NCBI GenBank assembly: GCA_003153655.1
Contig: PMAK01000266.1
Coordinates: forward strand, 20,618 to 26,734
Reading direction: 5' to 3'
DNA: 6,117 nt
DNA from: Phycisphaerales bacterium
Lineage (GTDB): Bacteria > Planctomycetota > Phycisphaerae > Tepidisphaerales > Tepidisphaeraceae
Shown here: positions 1-5,975 of the stretch, one piece after another
Position numbering within the stretch: position 1 is the stretch's first letter
Layout: the number at the start of each line of letters is the position of its first letter
Position numbers and translations under genes: made by a program
The notes under the pieces: generated by a model
Databases searched by the model: none
Told to the model about the DNA's origin: nothing
The model's input: only the letters and a program-made list of their open reading frames with translations

Positions 1-707
1 ACGTTGCCGACAAAGCCGTCGCACACCAGCACATCGGCCTTGCCGTTGTAAAGGTCCCGCCCCTCGACGTTGCCGACGAAATTGATCAGCGGCTCCTCGC
101 GCATTATTTTGCGGGATTCGCGGGTGAGGGTGTTTCCCTTGGCGTCTTCCTCGCCGATGCTGAGCAGGCCGACGCGCGGCTCTTTTCGGCCGCAGACAGC
201 CTTGGCATATTCCGCGGCCATGATGGCGTATTGCTCGATATGCCTGGGCTTTGGCTCGGGATTGGCGCCGACATCGCAGATGACGACGGGGCCGTGGAAG
301 GTCGGCAACATAACGGCGATGCCCGGACGACTGACGCCGGGCAGGAGCCGCATGCGCAACTGGGCGGCGGCGACGCAGGCGCCGGTGTTTCCGGCGGAGA
401 TGACGGCGTCGGCTTCGCCCTTGGCGGCGAGCTTGCACATGACGTTGATGCTGCTGTCGGGTTTGCCGCGGACCGCTTCGACGGGCGAATCGTCCATGCC
501 GATGACCTGGGTGGTCGGGATCACCTTATATAATTTTTTTTGTTGGGAATTCAGAGAGGAGGCATCAATCCCGCGGCGGATGACGGTTTCGTCGCCGACG
601 AGAAAGACCGTATCCTCGGGATCGAGCAAAGGCGCGGCTTGCCAGCATCCCTGCAGTATTTCGACGGGTGCATGATCCCCGCCCATCACATCCACCGCAA
701 CTCGCAC
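1..707 (-). CDS. plsX: Phosphate acyltransferase PlsX, N-terminal part (cut by window edge)
   Basis: PlsX converts acyl-ACP and phosphate to acyl-phosphate, which PlsY uses to begin phospholipid synthesis. It is a peripheral enzyme at the inner face of the membrane. I translated the minus strand from 707: about 235 codons stay open to the left edge. The protein begins VRVAVDVMGGDHAP (residues 1-14), the hallmark PlsX N-terminus. Further family motifs are RGKPDSS (80-86), SAGNTGA (104-110), the DVGANPEPKP stretch, NVEGRD (213-218) and DGFVGN at the edge (230-235). The family is usually about 330-350 residues, so roughly the last 100 are missing here. The start is GTG at 707-705, chosen because AAGGAG lies 7 nt upstream and MGGDHAP falls at the family's usual distance from the start. 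It follows rpmF by 42 nt in the same direction, a common pairing; fab genes would be expected downstream. A run of eight A lies in frame at 541-534. Identification is firm. Confidence 0.96.
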   Translation of the reverse strand, partial: MRVAVDVMGGDHAPVEILQGCWQAAPLLDPEDTVFLVGDETVIRRGIDASSLNSQQKKLYKVIPTTQVIGMDDSPVEAVRGKPDSSINVMCKLAAKGEADAVISAGNTGACVAAAQLRMRLLPGVSRPGIAVMLPTFHGPVVICDVGANPEPKPRHIEQYAIMAAEYAKAVCGRKEPRVGLLSIGEEDAKGNTLTRESRKIMREEPLINFVGNVEGRDLYNGKADVLVCDGFVGN

Positions 708-714
708 CGACAAT

Positions 715-720
715 CTCCTT
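715..720 (-). promoter_or_regulatory. Shine-Dalgarno site of plsX
   Basis: AAGGAG is read on the minus strand in the short rpmF-plsX spacer, 7 nt before the GTG at 707. It is a near-perfect anti-16S match and settles the use of a GTG start for plsX. It also shows that this organism uses Shine-Dalgarno initiation for some genes. Confidence 0.85.
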
Positions 721-749
721 CGACGGGCAGAATGAGAGCCAAGGACGAT

Positions 750-935
750 TTAGGCCTGCTCGGTTTCCATCTGCAGCGATAGCTTTGGATTGACATAGCC
801 GCAGTTATCGCAGGCGCAATGAGGCAGTTTGGCCTTTGAGCACTGGGGGCAGCGCACGTAGTGAATCGGCCGCAGGGCGTGATGCGAGCGACGTTTGCGC
901 TTGCGGGACTTGCTGATTTTCATGACCGGCTGCAT
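750..935 (-). CDS. rpmF: 50S ribosomal protein L32 (bL32)
   Basis: This 61-residue basic protein is bL32 of the large ribosomal subunit. The N-terminal half carries the conserved SKSRKRKRRSHHAL segment (residues 8-21) that lies along 23S rRNA. It is followed by a zinc ribbon with C29-x2-C32 and C42-x2-C45, and an LPH motif at 37-39 as in other zinc-binding L32 proteins. The tail after NCGY (residues 44-47) is slightly longer than in many family members. The N-terminus reads MQPVMKI rather than the common MAVPK-type start. The ATG at 935 is preferred over the internal ATG at 923 because AGGAG sits 7 nt before the first one. It lies upstream of plsX with 42 nt between them, the order known from the rpmF-plsX-fab clusters of many bacteria. 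Its leader contains the hairpin and tandem repeat described separately. Confidence 0.95.
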   Translation of the reverse strand: MQPVMKISKSRKRKRRSHHALRPIHYVRCPQCSKAKLPHCACDNCGYVNPKLSLQMETEQA

Positions 936-942
936 GGACGAG

Positions 943-947
943 CTCCT
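943..947 (-). promoter_or_regulatory. Shine-Dalgarno site of rpmF
   Basis: AGGAG on the minus strand ends 7 nt before the ATG at 935 and so decides the L32 start codon. It directly follows the 12-bp tandem repeat, whose first unit touches it. A CUCCU that could pair with it occurs at 1038-1034 near the start of the putative leader transcript. Confidence 0.75.
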
Positions 948-976
948 GGCAAATTCTGGGGCAAATTCTTGGGCAA
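947..976. repeat. 12-bp direct tandem repeat, about 2.5 copies, in the rpmF leader
   Basis: On the plus strand GGCAAATTCT occurs at 948-957 and again at 960-969, and GGCAA starts a third, partial unit at 972-976, giving a period of 12 bp. On the minus strand it reads as repeated AGAATTTGCC immediately before the L32 Shine-Dalgarno site. It may be a local duplication by replication slippage. A protein- or RNA-binding role is possible but nothing in the sequence proves it. Confidence 0.7.
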
Positions 977-996
977 CTACAACGGCGTCTGCTGAT

Positions 997-1027
997 AAAA
1001 AGCCACGGCGGGATGGTTCCCGCCGCG
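997..1027 (-). terminator. Rho-independent terminator-like hairpin upstream of rpmF
   Basis: In minus-strand RNA, 1027-1018 pairs with 1013-1004 in a 10-bp stem (core CGGCGGG/CCCGCCG, one G-U pair) around an ACCA tetraloop. It is followed by GC and then five U at 1001-997. This has the shape of an intrinsic terminator in the direction of the genes, and the plus strand lacks a T-run after the stem. It lies about 100 nt after the alaS stop, so it could end the alaS operon transcript. Because it also lies downstream of the best promoter candidate for rpmF, it could instead be an attenuator of rpmF-plsX. The stem is certain by eye; its role is inferred. Confidence 0.7.
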
Positions 1028-1040
1028 TAATGCGAGGAGT

Positions 1041-1069
1041 ACGTTATTTATAGTCGTTGGCCCTGTCAA
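1041..1069 (-). promoter_or_regulatory. Candidate sigma-70 promoter for rpmF-plsX
   Basis: A perfect TTGACA (-35) is read on the minus strand at 1069-1064. The -10 is less clear: AATAAC at 1048-1043 matches four of six consensus positions with 15-bp spacing, and TAACGT at 1046-1041 matches three with 17-bp spacing. The segment between is AT-rich compared with its surroundings. Transcription would start near 1036, just before the hairpin at 1027-1004. No better promoter was seen closer to rpmF. Plausible but not certain. Confidence 0.45.
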
Positions 1070-1130
1070 GAAGGGGCGAAAGAGCCAGTTGGGGGCCCGG
1101 GATGGATTTCGGTCGCCGATGTTCGCGATT

Positions 1131-3965
1131 TTATGCGAATTTGGCGGCAATTGTTCGGGCTTGATCGAGAGCAGCGGGGATTTTTGAAGGGTCTTTGCCG
1201 CTGCCCTGGGCCATTTGCGGACGCCCGCCGCCGCCGCCACTGGTTATGGCGGCGACTTGTTTTACCCAATCGCCGGCTTTCAGGCCTTTGGCAACCACAT
1301 CGTCACTGACGGCGGCGACGAAGGTTACCTTTTGATCGTCGGAGGTGGCCAGGAGGATGGCGTGGGTTGGGGATTTCTTTCGGAGAGAGTCTATTGCGGA
1401 GCGGAGTTGGTCGTCGGTTGCGCCGGGGATTTGGCCGATGATCAGCTTCCCGCCGGCGATTGGCGTGGCCTGGGTGAGCAAATCGGAGGCGACTTTCACC
1501 GCGTCCACCCCCCCGCCACCGGACTGGGCGCGATTTGATTTCTCGATCGCTCGTTGGCGGGTTTGCAGTTCGAGAATCGCGGCCTGGGCGCGGCGCTTGG
1601 CCCGCAGCGGAAGCGGAGCGGCGACGGCCGTCTGCAACTCGGCGATGATTGCGGGCAAATCCGCGTCTTCAGTTTTGCGATTGATAATGCTGTCCACTTT
1701 GGATGCGGCTGATTCGATTGCCGTCGCGGCATCGCCGGTGAGGGCGACAAGCCGGCGGATGCCCTTGCTGACGGATTCCTCGGCGGTGATGGCGAATCGG
1801 CCGATCTGGTCGGAACTGGCCAAATGGGTGCCGCCGCAGAATTCGATGGAGAAATCCTGCCATTTGGCGTTGCCGGGATTCGTCAGAAGATCTTTGACGG
1901 GCGCGCCGATGGAGACGACGCGGACCATGGGTGGATATTTTTCGCCGAAGACGGCGCGGAGTCCGTGGATTTTCAGGGCTTGATCCTGCGGGGCTTCCTG
2001 GGTGTAAACGGGCAGTTTTTTGGCGATGGCTTCGGTGACTAATTTTTCGACGCCGGCGATTTCTTCGTCGCTCAAGGCTTTGGCGTGCGAGAAATCGAAG
2101 CGGAGTTTTTCGGGATCGACGAGGGAGCCTTTTTGTTGGACACCTTCGCCGAGGGTTTGACGGAGGGCCCAGTTGGCGAGGTGGGTTCCAGTGTGATTTT
2201 TTTCCGTACGGGATCGTGCCGAGGAAACTTTGGCTTGGATAGTGTCGCCGACGGTGATCTTTCCCTTGCGGACGCGGCCGATGTGAAGGGTGTACCCGCC
2301 GATTGTCTTTGTTGTCTGTACGTCGAATTCTCCGCCCGCTGAAGTAAGCGCGCCACTGTCACCGATCTGGCCACCCATCTCCGCGTAAAAGTTAGTGTGA
2401 TTCAGAATGACGGCTAGTTCTTCGTCGTCAAAAACCGACGCCGGCGAGAGGCCGAGATCGGTTCCGTTCCAGATGGCCATGACCTGGGCTTGGATCGGAT
2501 CATGGGAGAACTTGGGTTGATCGTCGGTTGGCTTCACGCCGCTTTGCGCGAGGTTGGACATCGCACCCGGCGGAAGATCGGTCAGCTTGGAATCCTGCGA
2601 TTTGCCGCCGGCGCGGGCGAGTTCGCGGGCCTGCTCCATCAGTTTTTCGTAACCGGCGATGTCGACGGACAGGCCGCGCTCTTCGGCCATGATGCGGGTG
2701 AGGTCGATGGGAAAGCCGTAGGTGTCGTGGAGTTTGAAAGCCTCTGAGGCGGGAATCGATCCGGCCGCGGACGCTTCCTCGAAAAGCTGAATTCCTCTGT
2801 CGAGCGTGCGGCTAAATGATATTTCCTCGTCCTTGATCAGTTCGATGACATGAGTCGGATTGCGTTTCAATTCCGGAAAAGCCGCGCCCATCGATTCGAC
2901 AACCACCGGAACAAGTTCGTGCATGAATGGCTCGGTCAATCCAAGCTGCTGTCGCCCGAAGCGGACGGCGCGGCGCAATATCCTTCGCAGCACATAACCG
3001 CGGCCCTCGTTGCTGGGGACCGCACCATCGGTCAGGGCGAAGGTCAGACAGCGAACATGATCGGCGACGACGCGGAAGGCGATGTCATGGCGAAGCTGCT
3101 CATCGGCAGCTTCAAGCTGCGGGTCAGGAGCATTCGTCGGCGGAAATTTGCCGGTGTATTTCAGATTTGAGATTTGAGAAATCCGGTCAAAAAACGGCGT
3201 CCACAGGTCGATGCCGTAATTGTCCTGTTTGTTTTGCAAGACCTGGCAGATGCGCTCGAAGCCCATGCCTGTGTCCACGTGCTTGGCGGGGAGAGGCGTT
3301 AATTTGCCCGATGCGTCGCGGTTGAACTGGATGAAGACGAGGTTCCAGATTTCCATGACGCGGGGATCGGAGCCGTTGACCTGCGGGCCGCCGGTTTTGT
3401 CGGGGGTGCGGTCGATGTAGATTTCGGTGCAGGGGCCGCAGGGGCCGGTGTCGCCCATGAGCCAGAAATTGTCGGCTCCGAAATAGTGAATGTGATCGTC
3501 GGCCATGCCGGCGATTTGCTTCCATAACTCAGCCGCTTCGGTATCGCGCGGGATGCCGTTTTTTTCGTCGCCTTCATAGCAACTGACGTGCAGGCGGGTG
3601 GGATCGAGCTTCCAGACTTTGGTGAGAAGCTCCCACGCCATCTCGATTGCGCCTTGTTTGAAATAATCGCCGAAGCTCCAGTTGCCGAGCATTTCGAAGA
3701 AGGTGTGATGGCGGCGAGACCTGCCGACATCGTCGAGATCGTTGTGCTTGCCGCCGGCGCGGATGCATTTTTGCGTGTTGGCGGCGCGCGTATAGCCGCG
3801 TTTTTCCTGGCCTAGGAAGATCGGCTTGAACTGATTCATTCCCGCGTTGGCGAAGAGGAGTGTGGGATCATCCAACGGGACCACCGATGAAGATGGCACG
3901 AAGGCGTGGCCGTGCTTCTTGATGAAGAAGTCGAGAAACTGCTGGCGGATTTCAGCGGAGGTCAT
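1131..3965 (-). CDS. alaS: Alanine--tRNA ligase
   Basis: This cytoplasmic class II enzyme charges tRNA-Ala with alanine and clears Ser- and Gly-tRNA-Ala. All domains are present in 944 residues, somewhat longer than the 876 of E. coli. The catalytic core at about 1-250 contains DPTLLFANAGMNQFKP (33-48), the CIRAGGKHNDLDDVG stretch (67-81), FFEMLGNWSFGDYFK (89-103) and the DTGPCGPCTEI segment (172-182). The tRNA-recognition region includes NEGRGYVLRRILRRAVRFGR (319-338). The editing domain has the zinc ligands HTGTH (591-595) and CGGTH (710-714). A charged linker (about 750-815) leads to the C-Ala/DHHA1 domain, with its glycine-rich GGGGGRPQMAQGSGKDP segment (910-926). The ATG at 3965 gives the usual MTSAEIRQQFLDFF start. 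No Shine-Dalgarno site precedes it, and it overlaps the upstream gene by 14 nt, so translational coupling is likely. A 7-bp tandem repeat encodes part of residues 262-269. No T-box or other control element is visible. Confidence 0.97.
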   Translation of the reverse strand: MTSAEIRQQFLDFFIKKHGHAFVPSSSVVPLDDPTLLFANAGMNQFKPIFLGQEKRGYTRAANTQKCIRAGGKHNDLDDVGRSRRHHTFFEMLGNWSFGDYFKQGAIEMAWELLTKVWKLDPTRLHVSCYEGDEKNGIPRDTEAAELWKQIAGMADDHIHYFGADNFWLMGDTGPCGPCTEIYIDRTPDKTGGPQVNGSDPRVMEIWNLVFIQFNRDASGKLTPLPAKHVDTGMGFERICQVLQNKQDNYGIDLWTPFFDRISQISNLKYTGKFPPTNAPDPQLEAADEQLRHDIAFRVVADHVRCLTFALTDGAVPSNEGRGYVLRRILRRAVRFGRQQLGLTEPFMHELVPVVVESMGAAFPELKRNPTHVIELIKDEEISFSRTLDRGIQLFEEASAAGSIPASEAFKLHDTYGFPIDLTRIMAEERGLSVDIAGYEKLMEQARELARAGGKSQDSKLTDLPPGAMSNLAQSGVKPTDDQPKFSHDPIQAQVMAIWNGTDLGLSPASVFDDEELAVILNHTNFYAEMGGQIGDSGALTSAGGEFDVQTTKTIGGYTLHIGRVRKGKITVGDTIQAKVSSARSRTEKNHTGTHLANWALRQTLGEGVQQKGSLVDPEKLRFDFSHAKALSDEEIAGVEKLVTEAIAKKLPVYTQEAPQDQALKIHGLRAVFGEKYPPMVRVVSIGAPVKDLLTNPGNAKWQDFSIEFCGGTHLASSDQIGRFAITAEESVSKGIRRLVALTGDAATAIESAASKVDSIINRKTEDADLPAIIAELQTAVAAPLPLRAKRRAQAAILELQTRQRAIEKSNRAQSGGGGVDAVKVASDLLTQATPIAGGKLIIGQIPGATDDQLRSAIDSLRKKSPTHAILLATSDDQKVTFVAAVSDDVVAKGLKAGDWVKQVAAITSGGGGGRPQMAQGSGKDPSKIPAALDQARTIAAKFA
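3163..3179. repeat. 7-bp AGATTTG tandem repeat inside alaS
   Basis: AGATTTG occurs at 3163-3169 and 3170-3176 and is followed by AGA (3177-3179) on the plus strand. In the gene this reads as TCTCAAATCTCAAATCT and encodes part of SQISNLKY (residues 263-270) in the variable region after the DNYGIDLWTP segment. It is AT-rich within a GC-rich gene. It keeps the frame and falls where AlaRS proteins vary in length, so it should be tolerated. Confidence 0.65.
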
Positions 3966-5022
3966 GTGGCACTTGGACCGATGGGACCGGCGGCGGCAAC
4001 GCCGCGAGGGGCAGGCCGGGCGGCGGCGTTGGGGTGATGTCGTCCTCGGACGCGCGGGTCACCAGCGGCACAAAACCCGCGCCGGCGGATTCGCGGTAAA
4101 CCCTGGCCGCGTTGTCCGGATTGACGCAAAAATCGATCGTAAAAACCGGGAGGCCGGCCTGGCGATACTTCTGATATTCGCGGATCAGGCCGCCGGTGGA
4201 ATCCTCGTTGGCATCGTTATTGGCGATGTCGCCGGCATCGGGGCTGTCCCAGTCGGCATCATCCTTGCCGGAAAACCAGGTGTCCTCGAAAGCGACTCCA
4301 TCGATCGCACTGCTGTATTTCGGCTGCGAGTCAATGAGAAACGGGGCGTTTTGGGCGACGACCAGGCCGTCGGGCTTCGCGTCCTGGATGGCCTTTCGTA
4401 TGGCGGTGATGAAATCGACCATTGCCTTGTCGGGATCGACTTTGTCCTTATCAGCGGCATCGATGACTTTATCCTCATCGCAGGCATCGACCCAGTCGAG
4501 GTAAACGCCGTCAAACCCGGCGTCCATGATCTTGCTGACGATGCCCTTCTGGTTGGTAAACATCCGTTTCCAGTTGGCTCGCCAATAGCGAATGAGAAAG
4601 CTGGTGGCGTCGCCGTCGGGGTCGGGCGCCAGCAGATAGCCGGGCCGCGAGGTTCCCCCGGGATCGGTGGCAAGATGCCAATCATCGTGCCAATAGGTGC
4701 GGTTGGACTCAGCTTCGCCGATGTTCAGATAGGCCAGCACGATCCGGCCGGGCTTGCCATCGTGGAGCGTTTTCACCATCGCCTTGACGTCGAATTTTTC
4801 GTTTCCTTTGATGTTGAAGGTGGGCTCGATGATGAGCATGTCGTAGCCGGTTTTGGCGAGGCGATCGACCGCGCCGGGGTCGTCGAGGTCGTCAAGCTGG
4901 CACATGAAGGTCTTGACCGACTTCAGGGGATTTACAGCCGGCTCATCCGCGAGAGCCAGTGGGTGGAGCATCACCGCAAAAAGAGCGACGATCCAGGGCA
5001 ATGGATGAAGAGCGCGCGGCAT
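3952..5022 (-). CDS. Secreted GH114 / TM1410-family glycosidase-like protein
   Basis: The 356-residue product looks like an exported (beta/alpha)-barrel protein of the glycoside hydrolase 114 (TM1410, endo-alpha-1,4-polygalactosaminidase) family. A signal peptide spans about residues 1-25, with a hydrophobic core at 9-24 and an ALA-D cleavage site. Family-type motifs follow: CQLDDLD (41-47), GYDMLIIEPTF (59-69), IVLAYLNIGEAESNRTYW (94-111), AGFDGVYLDWVDA (168-180), QNAPFLID (224-231), AFEDTWF (244-250), PVFTIDFC (292-299) and GFVPLVTR (316-323). D176 in YLD and E246 in FED are the likely catalytic acids by family analogy. Residues 330-352 form a proline-rich tail. Substrate is unknown; family members cleave galactosamine-rich polymers, but many are uncharacterised. 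No cysteine follows the signal peptide as in a lipoprotein, so release into periplasm or medium is expected. It starts 9 nt after the exonuclease stop and overlaps alaS by 14 nt. No Shine-Dalgarno site is seen before the ATG. Confidence 0.8.
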   Translation of the reverse strand: MPRALHPLPWIVALFAVMLHPLALADEPAVNPLKSVKTFMCQLDDLDDPGAVDRLAKTGYDMLIIEPTFNIKGNEKFDVKAMVKTLHDGKPGRIVLAYLNIGEAESNRTYWHDDWHLATDPGGTSRPGYLLAPDPDGDATSFLIRYWRANWKRMFTNQKGIVSKIMDAGFDGVYLDWVDACDEDKVIDAADKDKVDPDKAMVDFITAIRKAIQDAKPDGLVVAQNAPFLIDSQPKYSSAIDGVAFEDTWFSGKDDADWDSPDAGDIANNDANEDSTGGLIREYQKYRQAGLPVFTIDFCVNPDNAARVYRESAGAGFVPLVTRASEDDITPTPPPGLPLAALPPPVPSVQVPHDLR

Positions 5023-5031
5023 AGAACGTTT

Positions 5032-5955
5032 TTAACGCTGGGTGTCGCTGGTTGCAAGGTGAGGGGAATAGGCTGGGTCAGCCGGGTCGATCCGGGTCAA
5101 TTGGACGATGCGTTCCAGCTTAAAATTGCGGCGATCGTTGCGTAAATGACAATGGGCGATCAGGACCAATTCATCGGCCACGCGGCGCAATTCGATGGGA
5201 TTGATGATTCGCTGCGTCCGCATCTGGTTGGCATCCAGGTACTCCATCATGACCGGCCGATGCTGGTCCAGGGCCTCCTCCAATGCCAATGGAAGCAGAC
5301 TTTGGCGAGCAGAAGCCGGGGCAATGGCCATCGGGCCGCCCTGGTCTTTCAGGATGTCGCATAGACAGATGCCCCACCCGCCGAGGGGAGCGAGGAGCAG
5401 ATCGAAGATGATGGCGGTGGTTTGCGCATCGGGCAAAGCGCGATGTGCGATGGCGGGTTCGTGACCGAGACGGCGCGATAGTGCGGAAAGGCCGTTGCCG
5501 CCGCGCCCGAATCGGCGTCGGGCAATGCGAACGGTGTCCAGAACGTGGGGATTCTCCAGAGCCTGATGGATATCGCGGCCGGCGGCGCGAAATTCCCGCA
5601 TCAGGAAGGACAGATCGAACGGGATGTTGTGGCCGAGGATCGCAGCGCCAGCCAGCAATGGCATCATGGCCGGATATTGCTCGCTGAATGTCGGCTGGCC
5701 ATCGCACATGGACTGCGTGATGCCTGTCAGCGCGGTGACGCCGGGGCTGATGGGCCGGCGGGGATCGATGAGTTGTTCGTATTCAGCGACTTTTACGCCA
5801 TTCTGATAACGGACAATGCCGACTTCGATGATGCGATGGCCGTATTCGGCGCTGGCGCCGGTGGTTTCGACGTCAATGCTGGCGATGGGAATGGATGAGA
5901 GGGGTTGGATGAGAGAGAAGGGCATTGGGTTATCGACCGGAAGATAACCGCGCAC
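5032..5955 (-). CDS. DEDDh 3'-5' exonuclease (DnaQ-like) fused to a WYL-like domain
   Basis: The N-terminal domain (about 22-190) is a DnaQ/RNase T-type 3'-5' exonuclease with a complete active site: D28 and E30 in SIDVETTG (Exo I), D114 in GHNIPFD (Exo II), and H171 and D176 in HRALPDA (Exo III). NPHVLDT (135-141) is also typical. It should remove nucleotides from single-stranded DNA or RNA ends with two metal ions. After a linker of about 35 residues, 228-290 resembles a WYL domain: an RPVMMEYLDA strand, then RIINPIELRRVADELVLIAH, then CHLRNDRRNFKLERI. The eponymous W-Y is replaced by L-V, but the R-F-R signature (R276, F278, R282) is kept. WYL domains bind nucleic acid or small ligands in regulators and defence proteins. 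There is no polymerase part, so this is not simply the replication epsilon subunit. The frame opens with GTG at 5955; ATG at 5925 (residue 11) also leaves the whole domain intact, and neither has a Shine-Dalgarno site. It is followed after 9 nt by the GH114-like gene. Confidence 0.85.
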   Translation of the reverse strand: MRGYLPVDNPMPFSLIQPLSSIPIASIDVETTGASAEYGHRIIEVGIVRYQNGVKVAEYEQLIDPRRPISPGVTALTGITQSMCDGQPTFSEQYPAMMPLLAGAAILGHNIPFDLSFLMREFRAAGRDIHQALENPHVLDTVRIARRRFGRGGNGLSALSRRLGHEPAIAHRALPDAQTTAIIFDLLLAPLGGWGICLCDILKDQGGPMAIAPASARQSLLPLALEEALDQHRPVMMEYLDANQMRTQRIINPIELRRVADELVLIAHCHLRNDRRNFKLERIVQLTRIDPADPAYSPHLATSDTQR

Positions 5956-5975
5956 CCTATTGGATCGCGGCCAAG

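Noticed and set aside
70..675. A 201-codon open frame on the plus strand
   Set aside because: It is antisense to plsX, whose minus-strand translation has all family motifs. The plus product resembles nothing I know.
1070..1130. Possible terminator immediately after the alaS stop
   Set aside because: Only weak pairings such as a 4-bp TCGG/CCGA stem are present, with no following T-run. The hairpin at 997-1027 is far stronger.
977..1269. Two minus-strand frames (ending at 977 and 1066) that run from the end of alaS into the spacer before rpmF
   Set aside because: They overlap the conserved C-terminal end of alaS in other frames and have compositions typical of out-of-frame GC-rich sequence. 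No Shine-Dalgarno site or family similarity was seen.
1508..1514. Run of seven G on the coding strand of alaS, considered as a phase-variable tract
   Set aside because: It encodes a glycine-rich linker before the C-Ala domain, the frame is intact, and phase variation of an essential synthetase gene is unlikely.
3847..5145. A 432-codon open frame on the plus strand, opposite the GH114-like gene and the start of alaS
   Set aside because: It lies antisense to two well-supported genes, has no recognisable domain and is low-complexity in the way expected when GC-rich codons are read backwards. It is a shadow frame.
5032..5955. Calling the exonuclease the replicative DnaQ epsilon subunit
   Set aside because: The C-terminal part resembles a WYL domain rather than the polymerase-binding tail of epsilon, and the neighbours are not replication genes.
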